Shown here in pieces: positions 54,468 through 63,748 of a stretch of 64,000 bases of DNA; the stretch's first letter is position 1, and each line of letters starts with the position of its first letter. The position numbers were made by a program, and so were the translations under genes. Location of the stretch: the NCBI GenBank assembly GCA_029938085.1, contig JAPYOS010000008.1, forward strand, positions 1-64,000, in the 5' to 3' direction. The notes under the pieces were generated by a model. The model ran no database searches. It worked only from the letters and a program-made list of their open reading frames with translations, and was not told the DNA's origin. This stretch comes from Oceanospirillaceae bacterium (GTDB lineage Bacteria; Pseudomonadota; Gammaproteobacteria; Pseudomonadales; Balneatricaceae).

Positions 54468-56084
54468 ATGCACAACCATTTTGATTACATCATCGTCGGC
54501 GGTGGCTCTGCTGGCTGTGTACTAGCTAACCGTTTAAGTAACGACCTCAATGCCGAAGTTCTACTGTTAGAAGCAGGGCCTAAAGACCGCAACCCATTGA
54601 TCCATATGCCAGCCGGCATCGCTCAGTTAATCGATCATAAAACGCTTAACTGGAACTACAAAACCACACCACAAACGGCCATGAATGAACGGCAAATCCC
54701 CGTTCCCAGAGGCCGTACGTTAGGTGGGTCTAGCTCAATTAACGCCATGGTGCATATCCGCGGCCAAGCCCAGGACTACAATGAATGGCGCGACATGGGC
54801 AACGAAGGATGGGGCTATAACGATGTATTGCCATTCTTTAAACGTTCAGAGACCAACCACGGCGCACATATAGACGAGGGTTTCCATGGTTCTAAGGGGC
54901 CCCTACAAATCAACGACCGCTCCTACACCCACCCCCTTAGCGACGCCTTTGTTGACTCGGCTGTAGCTGCAGGGTTAGCCAAAAACAATGACTTTAATGG
55001 CCACCATCAACTGGGGGCCGGCCGCTATCAAGTCACCCAATCTAATGGCAAACGCTGTAGCTCTGCCACAGCTTTTTTACACCCGATGGTAGATCGTCCT
55101 AACTTAAGTATGATCACTAACGCCAAAGTTAGGCGTATATTATTTAACGCCACACGTGCTGTTGGCGTAGAGTACCAAGTGGGCAATAGCGTAGACAAAG
55201 CCATAGCTAGCACCGAAATTGTGTTGTCAGCAGGTGCTATTGGATCCCCGCAATTATTGCTCTTGTCCGGCGTTGGCCCTGCAGCAGAGCTCGCTGAACA
55301 TGGCATTCCCATGGTGTTAGACCTGCCAGGAGTCGGTAAAAACCTTCAGGATCACTTAAATGTTTCGGTATTGGCGCAAACCAAAGAACCCATTAGTTTA
55401 TATGGTATCGACAAGGGATTTAAGGCGGCGACAACCGCCATCCAATACCTATGGAATAAATCAGGCCAAGGGGCTTCCAACGGGGCAGAAAGTGGTGGCT
55501 TTTATAGCTCCAAATTCAGCCCCGACCGTGCCGACATACAACTGCACTTTATTCCGTTGATGGTCTACCCAAAAACAGTTGCAGATAGTAATCAACATGG
55601 TGTCACCATCCATGCCTGTAACCTCAGGCCCACCGACATGGGTGAAATAACGCTTGCCAGTGCTGACCACCGCCAAGCACCACTCATTGATCAACGGTTT
55701 TTACAAACCCAAGGCAATATTGAACGGATGCGTGAAGGCATCCACATTAGCCGAGAAATCCTTGCTAGCGGGCCCTTTGCAGACCTCATTTCCCATACCT
55801 ATTCACCCAGCAACACATGCCAAGGCGACGATGCATTAAATGCTTATATTCGAGCCAACGCAGAAACCGAATACCACCCCGTTAGCACTTGCCGCATGGG
55901 GCCGGATGATATGTCTGTGGTTGATTCTAACCTCAAGGTCAAAGGCATCCAGAACCTACGTGTGGCGGATGCCTCCATCATGCCTAAACTGATTAGCGGC
56001 AATACTAACGCCACCAGCATTATGATTGCCGAAAAAGCCGCCCAATTTATTCTGCAGCAGTCACCTGTGTTGCATAAAACATAG
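54468..56084 (+). CDS. GMC-family FAD-dependent oxidoreductase (third of three)
   Basis: The 538-residue flavoenzyme has DYIIVGGGSAGCVLANRLS, GRTLGGSSSINAMVHIRGQ, and the active-site region EYHPVSTCRMG. It is nearer the alcohol/choline-dehydrogenase-like core group than the second copy. It starts 24 bases after the phosphodiesterase gene, likely co-transcribed, so the pair may process one substrate. Its C-terminal 38 bases overlap the convergent hydratase/dehydrogenase gene. Confidence 0.92.
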   Translation: MHNHFDYIIVGGGSAGCVLANRLSNDLNAEVLLLEAGPKDRNPLIHMPAGIAQLIDHKTLNWNYKTTPQTAMNERQIPVPRGRTLGGSSSINAMVHIRGQAQDYNEWRDMGNEGWGYNDVLPFFKRSETNHGAHIDEGFHGSKGPLQINDRSYTHPLSDAFVDSAVAAGLAKNNDFNGHHQLGAGRYQVTQSNGKRCSSATAFLHPMVDRPNLSMITNAKVRRILFNATRAVGVEYQVGNSVDKAIASTEIVLSAGAIGSPQLLLLSGVGPAAELAEHGIPMVLDLPGVGKNLQDHLNVSVLAQTKEPISLYGIDKGFKAATTAIQYLWNKSGQGASNGAESGGFYSSKFSPDRADIQLHFIPLMVYPKTVADSNQHGVTIHACNLRPTDMGEITLASADHRQAPLIDQRFLQTQGNIERMREGIHISREILASGPFADLISHTYSPSNTCQGDDALNAYIRANAETEYHPVSTCRMGPDDMSVVDSNLKVKGIQNLRVADASIMPKLISGNTNATSIMIAEKAAQFILQQSPVLHKT

Positions 56085-58041
56085 GTCCACCACGATAGGC
56101 AGGGAAGCCATAGCCAAAGATAAAGGCTAAGTCGATGTCGCTAGCGCTTTGCGCTATGCCATCGTTAAGCACTTGATTACCTTCATCAGTTACCGCGCCT
56201 ATTAACCTTTTAACAATGGTTTCATCGCTCATGGGGCTACGTTGAATGCCTTCGGCTAGGGCCGCTTCTTCGACCCAAATCATCACCTGTTGATCCACCT
56301 CACGCTTACCCGTGGTGGCATCATAACGATAAAATCCGGCGCCTGTTTTTTGGCCTAAGCGCCCCTGTTCAACCAACAGGTTAGGCACGCGGTAGTTTTT
56401 AGTGGCGCCCAGCGCTTCTGCACTCAACGTTTGACGCGCCTTATAACCAATATCTAGGCCGGCTAAATCGGCTACACTAAACGGCCCCATCGCCATGCCA
56501 AACTCAAACATAGCGCGATCCACTTGCTCTACACTAGCGCCTTCAATTAAACACAGGTTAGCCTCGCGTAAGTACTTGCTGTAAATACGGTTGCCTATAA
56601 AGCCATAACATACGCCTGCAACAATAGCGGTTTTGTTAATCGCCTTAGCCACCGCCATAACCGCAGCTAGTGTGGCATTGTCGGTTCTGCGCGCTTGCAC
56701 AACTTCTAACAAAGGCATGATGTTAGCTGGGCTAAAGAAGTGCATACCCACTAACTGGTGTGGCCTCTTCACTTCGTCTGCCATGGCTTCAATATCCAAG
56801 TAAGAGGTATTGCTGGCAAAAATAGCATGGGGCGCACAAATGTTATCTAACTGTTTAAACACTTGCTGTTTAACGGCCAAATTTTCCACCACCGCTTCGA
56901 TCACCAAATCGGCCTGCGCAAGATCTTGTATGTCCATGGTGGGCGTAATGGATTGCAAACGTTGTTGCATTTGCACTTGGGTTAATCGACCCTTAGCATG
57001 GGTTGACTGGTAACGCTTGTTGATCATTACCATGCCGCTATCAAGCACTTGTTGGTTAATCTCTACTAACGTCACCTGCAGGCCCGCATTGGCAAAACAC
57101 ATGGCAATGCCCGTGCCCATAGTACCCGCACCAATCACACCTACACGTTTGACGCTGGTGACGGTTTGATCACTGACAACTTGCGCTTGGTATTTTTTGG
57201 CGCCATTTTTGGCTTGCGTTTGAGCAAAAAACACATGCTTTAAGGCTGCCGATTGCGGCGCTTGTTTTAACGCCATAAACTGTTCGCGTTCGAAATTAAG
57301 TCCCTCTGCGTAGGGACGCTGAGTGGCTGCTTCAACACAATTAACAATACATTGAGGGGCCTTCTGACCACGCATTTTTTTTGCCAATTTGGCGCGATAT
57401 TCAGCAAAAAAATCAGCATCATAACTGCTGCTGTCTACGCTTAACTCACTCACCCTGCGGCAATTGGCCTGCTGCTCAATAAGCCGTTGGGCATAGTTTA
57501 GGGCTGCCGCACGTAAATTATCTTCCGTCAATTCATCAAGTAAGCCGATATCTAGCGCTTTCGCTGCAGAAATAGGTGTGCCTGTCGTCATAAAGTCCAA
57601 GGCAGCCTTAGCACCCACGAGTCTTGGCACTCTTTGAGTACCACTAGCACCAGGCAACAGCCCTAATTTCACTTCTGGCAAACCCACTTTAGCCGAACTC
57701 AATGCCAACCGATAATGACAACTCAGAGCCAGTTCAAAACCGCCACCTAAGGCACTGCCATGTAAGGCAGCTATGACTGGTTTTGTTGAGGCTTCTACCG
57801 CTGCAATTAAGTCCGGTAACGAAGGTGCCTTAGGCGTTTGGTTAAATTCTTTGATGTCTGCACCGGCGCAAAACGTACGCCCCTCACAGATAATCACCAA
57901 GGCTTTGCTGGCATCATTTTGGGCTGCCGTAATGGCGTTTAAAATGCCGTCGCGCAACGCATGGCCCAGAAGATTTAACGGTGGGTTATTAATACTGATC
58001 ACACCCACTTGTTGATTGATGTTATAGCTCACTACACTCAT
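56047..58041 (-). CDS. Bifunctional enoyl-CoA hydratase / 3-hydroxyacyl-CoA dehydrogenase (FadJ-like)
   Basis: The 664-residue protein joins an N-terminal crotonase domain (about 1-200; ALHGSALGGGFELALSCHYR, LPEVKLGLLPGASGTQR with the catalytic Glu) and a C-terminal NAD-dependent dehydrogenase (from about 300; VGVIGAGTMGTGIAM and VGMHFFSPA with its catalytic His). It catalyses hydration and oxidation in beta-oxidation. The ATG at 58041 follows AGGG by eight bases; a longer start overlaps the thiolase. It is the last gene of the iclR-thiolase-hydratase operon. Confidence 0.93.
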   Translation of the reverse strand: MSVVSYNINQQVGVISINNPPLNLLGHALRDGILNAITAAQNDASKALVIICEGRTFCAGADIKEFNQTPKAPSLPDLIAAVEASTKPVIAALHGSALGGGFELALSCHYRLALSSAKVGLPEVKLGLLPGASGTQRVPRLVGAKAALDFMTTGTPISAAKALDIGLLDELTEDNLRAAALNYAQRLIEQQANCRRVSELSVDSSSYDADFFAEYRAKLAKKMRGQKAPQCIVNCVEAATQRPYAEGLNFEREQFMALKQAPQSAALKHVFFAQTQAKNGAKKYQAQVVSDQTVTSVKRVGVIGAGTMGTGIAMCFANAGLQVTLVEINQQVLDSGMVMINKRYQSTHAKGRLTQVQMQQRLQSITPTMDIQDLAQADLVIEAVVENLAVKQQVFKQLDNICAPHAIFASNTSYLDIEAMADEVKRPHQLVGMHFFSPANIMPLLEVVQARRTDNATLAAVMAVAKAINKTAIVAGVCYGFIGNRIYSKYLREANLCLIEGASVEQVDRAMFEFGMAMGPFSVADLAGLDIGYKARQTLSAEALGATKNYRVPNLLVEQGRLGQKTGAGFYRYDATTGKREVDQQVMIWVEEAALAEGIQRSPMSDETIVKRLIGAVTDEGNQVLNDGIAQSASDIDLAFIFGYGFPAYRGGPMFYATQVTAAE

Positions 58042-58069
58042 GTTGTTACCCTGTACTAATACGGCTTGC

Positions 58070-59275
58070 TTAAATACGCTCAATAACTACGGCAATGCCT
58101 TGGCCTATACCAATACACATAGTGACCAAGGCATAACGGCCTTGTTTGGCTTCTAATTGTGCCAAGGCATTTTGAATAATACGCGCACCACTGGCACCTA
58201 GGGGGTGACCCACGGCAATAGCGCCGCCATTAGCGTTAACACGGCTGTCGTTAAAATCGATTCCCAACAATTGCAAACAGCCCAACACTTGTACGGCAAA
58301 GGCTTCGTTCACTTCAATCACATCCATTTGATCAAGGGTTAAGCCCGCTCTAGCAAGGGCTTTTTGGCTAGCTGGCACAGGGCCAAGGCCCATAGTACGG
58401 GGCTCTACACCCGCCACAGCACCCGCAAGAATACGCCCCTTAGCGGCAACGCTATACTTTTCGCCCACCGCTTGGCTGCCAACAATGATGGCTGAAGCAC
58501 CGTCGTTAAGGCCCGACGCATTGCCTGCCGTTACCACACCGTCATTGGCCAAAGTACGTAAACCGCCTAACACTTGCTCCGTTGAGCCTGCACGAGGGTG
58601 TTCGTCTTCGCTAATGGTAATCGCTGGCTTTTTACGACCTTGAGGCACGTCTATCGGCACAATTTGCGCAGCCATGTGGCCCGCCTGCTTAGCAGCCTGG
58701 TAATTAGCTTGTGAACGCGCGGCAAACTCATCACATTGTGCGCGACTAATGCCTAAATCGGCCGCAATGTTATCCGCCGTTTGTGGCATGCTATCGTCGC
58801 CAAAGGCGGCGCTAATTTTAGGGTTGGTAAAACGCGCGCCCATGGTGGTATCAACCAACTGCTGGCCGCGATCAAAGGCGTTGTTGGCTTTAGACAACAC
58901 TAGCGGTGCACGACTCATAGACTCAACACCACAAGCCACAAACAGTTCACCTTCGTTACACCGCACCGCACGGGCTGCATCTAACGTCGCTGCCATACTC
59001 GAACCACATAAACGGTTAACCGTAATGCCGCCAGAACTGATCGGCAAACCCGCCAATAACCCAGCAAAACGCGCCACGTTACGGCAATCTTCACCGGCTT
59101 GATTGGTATTACCGGCGATCACGTCTTCATATTCGTTTAAATCAAAACCGTTACGGTTAACCAGTTCACGAATAACGTGGGCCAACAAGTCGTCTGGGCG
59201 TACTGAAGAAAGCCCGCCACCCAAGGTACCAAAGGCGCTACGGGCAGTGTCATAAATATAGGCGTAATCATTCAT
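58070..59275 (-). CDS. Acetyl-CoA acyltransferase (thiolase, PcaF/FadA type)
   Basis: The 401-residue thiolase has the nucleophile C90 (VNRLCGSSMAAT), H357 (GHPLGASGAR) and C387 (VTMCIGIGQG). The GEDCRNVARFAGLLAGLP region resembles beta-ketoadipyl-CoA thiolases (PcaF), a degradative thiolase group; the chain length it serves is not certain. It starts one base after the iclR stop, so iclR, thiolase and hydratase form one operon. Confidence 0.94.
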   Translation of the reverse strand: MNDYAYIYDTARSAFGTLGGGLSSVRPDDLLAHVIRELVNRNGFDLNEYEDVIAGNTNQAGEDCRNVARFAGLLAGLPISSGGITVNRLCGSSMAATLDAARAVRCNEGELFVACGVESMSRAPLVLSKANNAFDRGQQLVDTTMGARFTNPKISAAFGDDSMPQTADNIAADLGISRAQCDEFAARSQANYQAAKQAGHMAAQIVPIDVPQGRKKPAITISEDEHPRAGSTEQVLGGLRTLANDGVVTAGNASGLNDGASAIIVGSQAVGEKYSVAAKGRILAGAVAGVEPRTMGLGPVPASQKALARAGLTLDQMDVIEVNEAFAVQVLGCLQLLGIDFNDSRVNANGGAIAVGHPLGASGARIIQNALAQLEAKQGRYALVTMCIGIGQGIAVVIERI

Positions 59276-59276
59276 A

Positions 59277-60059
59277 TTAAAGTCTCATTTTGTTAATTTC
59301 TTCAACTAGATGGAGCAGTTGAGGAGCAAAGGTTTGTTCAATTTGTTGTGCGGATACAAGGTAACTAGGGCCGCCGATGCTAAGCACCATAGTCTTGCCA
59401 CCTTGCACTTGAAACGGCACCGCAACGGCATTAACCGTACGATTCCAATCACCTAACGACAGGCAATAACCGTGGTTTTGATAACAGATTGCGGCTTCAT
59501 CTATGGCGTCCACTTGTTGCTGCCAATCTTGCGTTTGGCGTTCGCCAAGGTAGTTGATAAACTCGGCCCGCTCGTGCGCCGCTAGGGACGCCAAATAAGC
59601 ACGGCCTGCCGCAGACGTGGCCAAAGGGATGCTCGCACCCACCTCTACCCTAAGGCTCTGCACCGTATGGTGGCGACAGTTTTCTACGTAAATCATCGAC
59701 AAGCGTTCGCGCACGGTAAGGCCCACAGACACTTGATGCTGCTTGGCTAAGTCTTCCATTAAAGGCTGAATAAGGCGACTAACCTGCACGTTAGCTACAT
59801 AGGCATAACCTAACGCCAACACACCAGCATCGAGGCGATACTTGTCACTGTGGGGGTCGTTAGCCAAATAACCCAACTGCTTAAGAGTGTAGGTCATGCG
59901 CGACACGGTGGCTTTTGGGAGCCCCGTAATGGCACTCAATTCCTGATTACCTAAGACACTATGACTGTCGCTAAACGCGCGCAGTAGTTCCAACCCACGG
60001 GCTAGCGCTTCTACAAACTTGCGATCTTTGGGTGCAGATTGTGGTTCTTCAGACGACAT
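59277..60059 (-). CDS. IclR-family transcriptional regulator
   Basis: The 260-residue protein has the IclR N-terminal winged helix (FVEALARGLELLRAFSD, then NQELSAITGLPKATVSRMTYTL) and the effector-binding domain from about residue 80. The ATG at 60059 is preferred to a TTG nine bases upstream. It is divergent from the acyl-CoA dehydrogenase gene, and two tandem palindromes lie in the intergenic region, so it probably regulates both units, as PcaR/PcaU-type IclR proteins do. Confidence 0.93.
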   Translation of the reverse strand: MSSEEPQSAPKDRKFVEALARGLELLRAFSDSHSVLGNQELSAITGLPKATVSRMTYTLKQLGYLANDPHSDKYRLDAGVLALGYAYVANVQVSRLIQPLMEDLAKQHQVSVGLTVRERLSMIYVENCRHHTVQSLRVEVGASIPLATSAAGRAYLASLAAHERAEFINYLGERQTQDWQQQVDAIDEAAICYQNHGYCLSLGDWNRTVNAVAVPFQVQGGKTMVLSIGGPSYLVSAQQIEQTFAPQLLHLVEEINKMRL

Positions 60060-60108
60060 AACAGGCAATGAAATAGTTGGCGCTTTGAATGCTCAGAATC
60101 TTAACACA

Positions 60109-60145
60109 GTTTCGCTCTGCGGAACAAGATTTCGCTTATTGAAAC
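60109..60145. promoter_or_regulatory. Two tandem IclR-type operators
   Basis: GTTTCGC-TCT-GCGGAAC (60109-60125, one mismatch in the dyad) and ATTTCGC-TTA-TTGAAAC (60129-60145) have the same layout. Their centres are 20 bases apart, about two helical turns, so both would lie on one DNA face. They sit between iclR and the acyl-CoA dehydrogenase gene, the expected place for operators bound by a tetrameric IclR protein. Confidence 0.6.
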
Positions 60146-60199
60146 ATGATAAAAGACATGTTAGTTTGATACCCATATTAAACTCCACTGGAGTTGCAA

Positions 60200-61396
60200 G
60201 TGAATATTTCATTTACCCCAGAAGAACTTTTGTTTAGGGATCAAGTGCGCGACTTCCTAAATAAAAGGGCTCCCGCCGCCGTTAAGCACAAACAAACTGC
60301 GGGTTTGCGGCTGGACAAACATGACATGGTCGCGTGGCAACAATCACTCTTTGAAGAGGGTTGGGCCGGCATTAATTGGCCGGTAGAACATGGTGGCTCC
60401 GGCTGGAACGCTACCCAAAAATACATTTTTTTTGATGAGGCGAGCAAAGCCAACATGCCCAGAATTGTGCCTTTTGGGCTCAATATGGTGGCCCCAGTAA
60501 TTTATAAGTTTGGCAATGAAGAGCAACAAAAACGATTTTTGCCCGACATATTGTCGTCTAAAGTATGGTGGTGCCAAGGCTACTCAGAGCCTAACGCGGG
60601 TTCAGATTTGGCATCCCTAAGCACCAAGGCCGAACTACAAGGCGACCATTACTTCGTCAATGGCACCAAAACGTGGACCACCCTTGCACAATATGCAGAC
60701 TGGATTTTTTGCCTAGTACGTACCGATAATTCTGGCCGTAAGCAACAAGGTATAAGCTTTTTATTGATCAACATGAACAGCCCCGGCATTAGCCTACAGC
60801 CTATTATCACCATAGACGGGCAACATGAAGTCAACGAAGTGCATTTTGATAACGTACAGGTGCCTGCCAACAACCTGATTGGCGAAGAAGGCAAAGGCTG
60901 GACCTATGCCAAGGTGTTACTCACCCACGAGCGCACCGGCATTGCTCGCGTGGCAGAATCAAAACAACGTTTTTGTCTGCTGCAAGCTCGCATCAAAGAA
61001 CTTCAAGACACTCCTGACCAACCCCACGTTAACAGCGTATTTATGGCACGGGTAATGGCCGTCGAAATTGATTTAGTCTCACTGGAATATACTGAATTGA
61101 GAGTGTTGTCGAGTATCGCCACCGGCAATGCCCCTGGACCAGAGTCGTCTATTCTTAAAATTTTAGGCACAGAACTTCAGCAAGCCATTGATGAGTTGTT
61201 TTTAGATTTATCAGGCTTACATGCCCTGCCCTTTGTACCCGACCAATATAGTCTGGGCTACGCAGGAGACAATCTGGAACCTCATTATGCCGCCAACACG
61301 GCGCCGCATTACTATAACAATCGCAAAGTCTCCATTTATGGCGGCAGTAATGAGATTCAAAAGAATATCATTGCCAAACAAATTTTGGGCTTTTAG
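60200..61396 (+). CDS. Acyl-CoA dehydrogenase, catalytic-type subunit (PimC/FadE26-like)
   Basis: The 398-residue flavoprotein has the ACAD fold: FSEPNAGSDLA-like segment (YSEPNAGSDLASLSTKA), the FAD-binding WTTLAQYADW, and the C-terminal YGGSNEIQKNIIAKQILG. The catalytic Glu seems to be on helix G (LTHERTGIARVAE), as in isovaleryl-CoA and FadE26-type enzymes. The GTG at 60200 follows GGAG by six bases. A second, shorter ACAD follows after nine bases, so the two probably form a heteromer. Confidence 0.9.
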   Translation: MNISFTPEELLFRDQVRDFLNKRAPAAVKHKQTAGLRLDKHDMVAWQQSLFEEGWAGINWPVEHGGSGWNATQKYIFFDEASKANMPRIVPFGLNMVAPVIYKFGNEEQQKRFLPDILSSKVWWCQGYSEPNAGSDLASLSTKAELQGDHYFVNGTKTWTTLAQYADWIFCLVRTDNSGRKQQGISFLLINMNSPGISLQPIITIDGQHEVNEVHFDNVQVPANNLIGEEGKGWTYAKVLLTHERTGIARVAESKQRFCLLQARIKELQDTPDQPHVNSVFMARVMAVEIDLVSLEYTELRVLSSIATGNAPGPESSILKILGTELQQAIDELFLDLSGLHALPFVPDQYSLGYAGDNLEPHYAANTAPHYYNNRKVSIYGGSNEIQKNIIAKQILGF

Positions 61397-61405
61397 GAGG
61401 CACTT

Positions 61406-62521
61406 ATGGACTTTTCTTTGTCAGACGATCAAACCATGATGCAAGACATCGTCAAACGTTTTATAAGCCAAGAATATGGCTTTGAAACACGCCAATCATT
61501 ACTTACCACAAAGCAAGGCTACAGCGAGGATATGTGGCAAACCTTTGCAGAAATGGGGTGGTTAGCCCTGCCTATTGACGACCAATATGGCGGCTTAGGT
61601 GGCACCATTATAGACACTATGTTGTTACAAATTGAACTTGGAAAAGGCCTTGTCCTAGAGCCTTTTTTCGCCACGGCTATCCATAGCGCGTCATTACTCA
61701 GCAAAGTGGCCAACGATGACGTCAAACAACAATGGTTACCAAAAATTGCCGCCGGCGAAACCAAATTTGCAGTGGCCTATGCCGAACAAAATTCGAGCTT
61801 TCAAGTCACTCAATGCGCCACAAGCGCGTCTGTCACGGGCACCGGATACCTATTGCAAGGCAAAAAATGTGTGGTATTAGGTGCCCCTAGCGCCGATCAG
61901 CTGTTGGTTACTGCTAACACAGACACGGGGCTTGGCGTATTTGTGGTCGATCCATCATTGGCGGGCATAAGTTTTAATAACTACGCCACCAATGATGGTC
62001 ACCGAGCTGCTGAAATCACCTTTGATCAAGTTGAAGTTTTAACCTCTGCGCGACTAGACAGTGGTACAAATGCTCAATCGGCATTTGATGCTAGTAGAGA
62101 TGAAGCCATTGTTGCGCTGGCGGCAGAGGCCTTAGGCATTATGCAAAAGTTGTTGGCCGCCACTGGTGAACATCTACATACCAGACAACAATTTGGTCGT
62201 AAAATAGGCGAATTTCAAGTGCTACAACATCGCGTGGCAGACATGTTTATGGCCCTCGAATCTACTCAGTCCTTGCTCTACTACGCTGCCTTAAAAATTG
62301 CCTCTAATGCTGATGACCGAAACCGAGCAACGTCCATGGTTAAAGTAAAGTTAGCTCAAACGTCTCGTTTGGTCGGACAAACTGCTGTGCAACTACACGG
62401 CGGCATGGGCATCACTGACGAGTTAGATGTGGGACACTATTTCAAACGGTTAACCTGTATCAACGCCCTTATGGGCTCCGGTGACCAACATATGCAGCGC
62501 TTACTCAACCACGCCGCGTAA
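61406..62521 (+). CDS. Acyl-CoA dehydrogenase, partner subunit (PimD/FadE27-like)
   Basis: The 371-residue protein has the ACAD fold: MGWLALPIDDQYGGLGG, the C-terminal helix HTRQQFGRKIGEFQVLQHRVADM, and LHGGMGITDELDVGHYFKRL. The helix G Glu of the first subunit appears to be replaced (ASRDEAIVALAAE), so it may be a non-catalytic partner as described for FadE27-type heteromers. It starts nine bases after the first, with AGGAGG upstream of ATG. The Zn alcohol dehydrogenase follows 26 bases later. Confidence 0.9.
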   Translation: MDFSLSDDQTMMQDIVKRFISQEYGFETRQSLLTTKQGYSEDMWQTFAEMGWLALPIDDQYGGLGGTIIDTMLLQIELGKGLVLEPFFATAIHSASLLSKVANDDVKQQWLPKIAAGETKFAVAYAEQNSSFQVTQCATSASVTGTGYLLQGKKCVVLGAPSADQLLVTANTDTGLGVFVVDPSLAGISFNNYATNDGHRAAEITFDQVEVLTSARLDSGTNAQSAFDASRDEAIVALAAEALGIMQKLLAATGEHLHTRQQFGRKIGEFQVLQHRVADMFMALESTQSLLYYAALKIASNADDRNRATSMVKVKLAQTSRLVGQTAVQLHGGMGITDELDVGHYFKRLTCINALMGSGDQHMQRLLNHAA

Positions 62522-62547
62522 AACCTAATATAGACGAGACATCCACC

Positions 62548-63582
62548 ATGAAAGCAGCCGTTATTAAAGAATTTGGCCAACCCCTAGTTATTGAAGAAGT
62601 TGCCGACCCAATCGCCAGTGACAACGGCGTGGTAGTTAAAGTTGAAGCCAACGGCATATGTCGTAGCGATTGGCACACATGGATGGGCCACACCCCAAAC
62701 GTGACGCTACCTCACGTTCCCGGTCATGAGCTTGCAGGTACAGTTAAAAGTGTAGGGCGAGACGTTAAAAATTGGAAAATAGGTGACCGTGTTACGGTAC
62801 CTTTTGTAGTGGCTTGTGGTAGTTGCCATCAGTGCCATAGCGGTGAGCATCAAGTGTGTAACAACCAGTTTCTTCCTGGTTTTAATGCATGGGGTAGCTT
62901 TGCTGAAGAGGTCGCCATTAATTACGCCGATGTTAACTTAGTAGCGCTACCAGAAGGCATGAGCTACGCCGCCGCTGCCAGCCTTGGCTGCCGTTTTACC
63001 ACGGCTTTTCGTGCCTTAGTGCAACAAGGAAAGATCGCACCGGGCGAATGGCTCGCAGTACACGGTTGTGGCGGCGTAGGCTTGTCAGCCATTATGATTG
63101 GCGTTGCCGCTGGGGCTAATGTGATTGCCGTAGACATAGACGACGAAAAGCTCGCATTTGCCAAACAACTCGGTGCCGTAGCTCTCATCAATGCTAATCA
63201 AGTGAAGTCTGTACCCGGTGCCATAATGGGCCAAAGTGGCGGTGGTGCCCATGTTTCCCTCGACGCTTTGGGAAGCCCTATTACTTGTCGAAATTCCATT
63301 CGCTGCTTACGCACCCACGGGCGCCATGTACAAGTGGGTCTAATGATGGACTCGACCGACGCAGTACCTATGGACCGTGTGATCAGCAAGGAACTCACAT
63401 TATTAGGCAGCCAAGGCATGGCGGCCTACAAGTACCCAGAGCTGCTTCAAATGGTTGCACAGGGCACCTTAGAGCCTGAGAAGCTAGTACAAAACACGGT
63501 CAATTTAGAACAAGGGGTGGACATTCTACAATCCTTCGACCAGTTCCCAAGTTTGGGTGTAACGGTTATTACCGAGTTTTAA
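62548..63582 (+). CDS. Zinc-dependent alcohol dehydrogenase (MDR superfamily)
   Basis: The 344-residue enzyme has the catalytic zinc residues C38, D41, H60 and E61 (GICRSDWHTW, VPGHELAG) and a structural zinc site of C90, C93, C96 and C104 (ACGSCHQCHSGEHQVC). The NAD(P) motif is GCGGVGLSA. It oxidises an alcohol to an aldehyde or ketone. Its place after two acyl-CoA dehydrogenases suggests it acts on an alcohol or hydroxy intermediate of the same pathway. No terminator with a T run follows; an inverted-repeat element lies just after. Confidence 0.93.
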   Translation: MKAAVIKEFGQPLVIEEVADPIASDNGVVVKVEANGICRSDWHTWMGHTPNVTLPHVPGHELAGTVKSVGRDVKNWKIGDRVTVPFVVACGSCHQCHSGEHQVCNNQFLPGFNAWGSFAEEVAINYADVNLVALPEGMSYAAAASLGCRFTTAFRALVQQGKIAPGEWLAVHGCGGVGLSAIMIGVAAGANVIAVDIDDEKLAFAKQLGAVALINANQVKSVPGAIMGQSGGGAHVSLDALGSPITCRNSIRCLRTHGRHVQVGLMMDSTDAVPMDRVISKELTLLGSQGMAAYKYPELLQMVAQGTLEPEKLVQNTVNLEQGVDILQSFDQFPSLGVTVITEF

Positions 63583-63598
63583 CATCCACAGCTCCGCA

Positions 63599-63695
63599 GT
63601 CATCCTGACTAAACTAGAGTCATCCTGACGCAGGTCAGGATCTCTTGAGATTCCGGCCTACGCCGGAATGACGTGGAGGCCTGCGCCGGAATGAC
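63599..63695. repeat. Intergenic nested inverted-repeat element
   Basis: GTCATCCTGAC occurs at 63599-63609 and 63619-63629, and GCCGGAATGAC at 63662-63672 and 63685-63695. The inner pair forms a long imperfect hairpin at 63619-63672, around CTCTTGAGAT. Similar GTCATTCCGGC-type elements are scattered in many proteobacterial genomes. It separates the alcohol dehydrogenase gene from the metallo-hydrolase gene. Confidence 0.7.
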
Positions 63696-63748
63696 CCGTT
63701 GAGCCCGAGCCTACCACGCCAAGGGTGGAAGCTTAACTTGCCCTCGGC

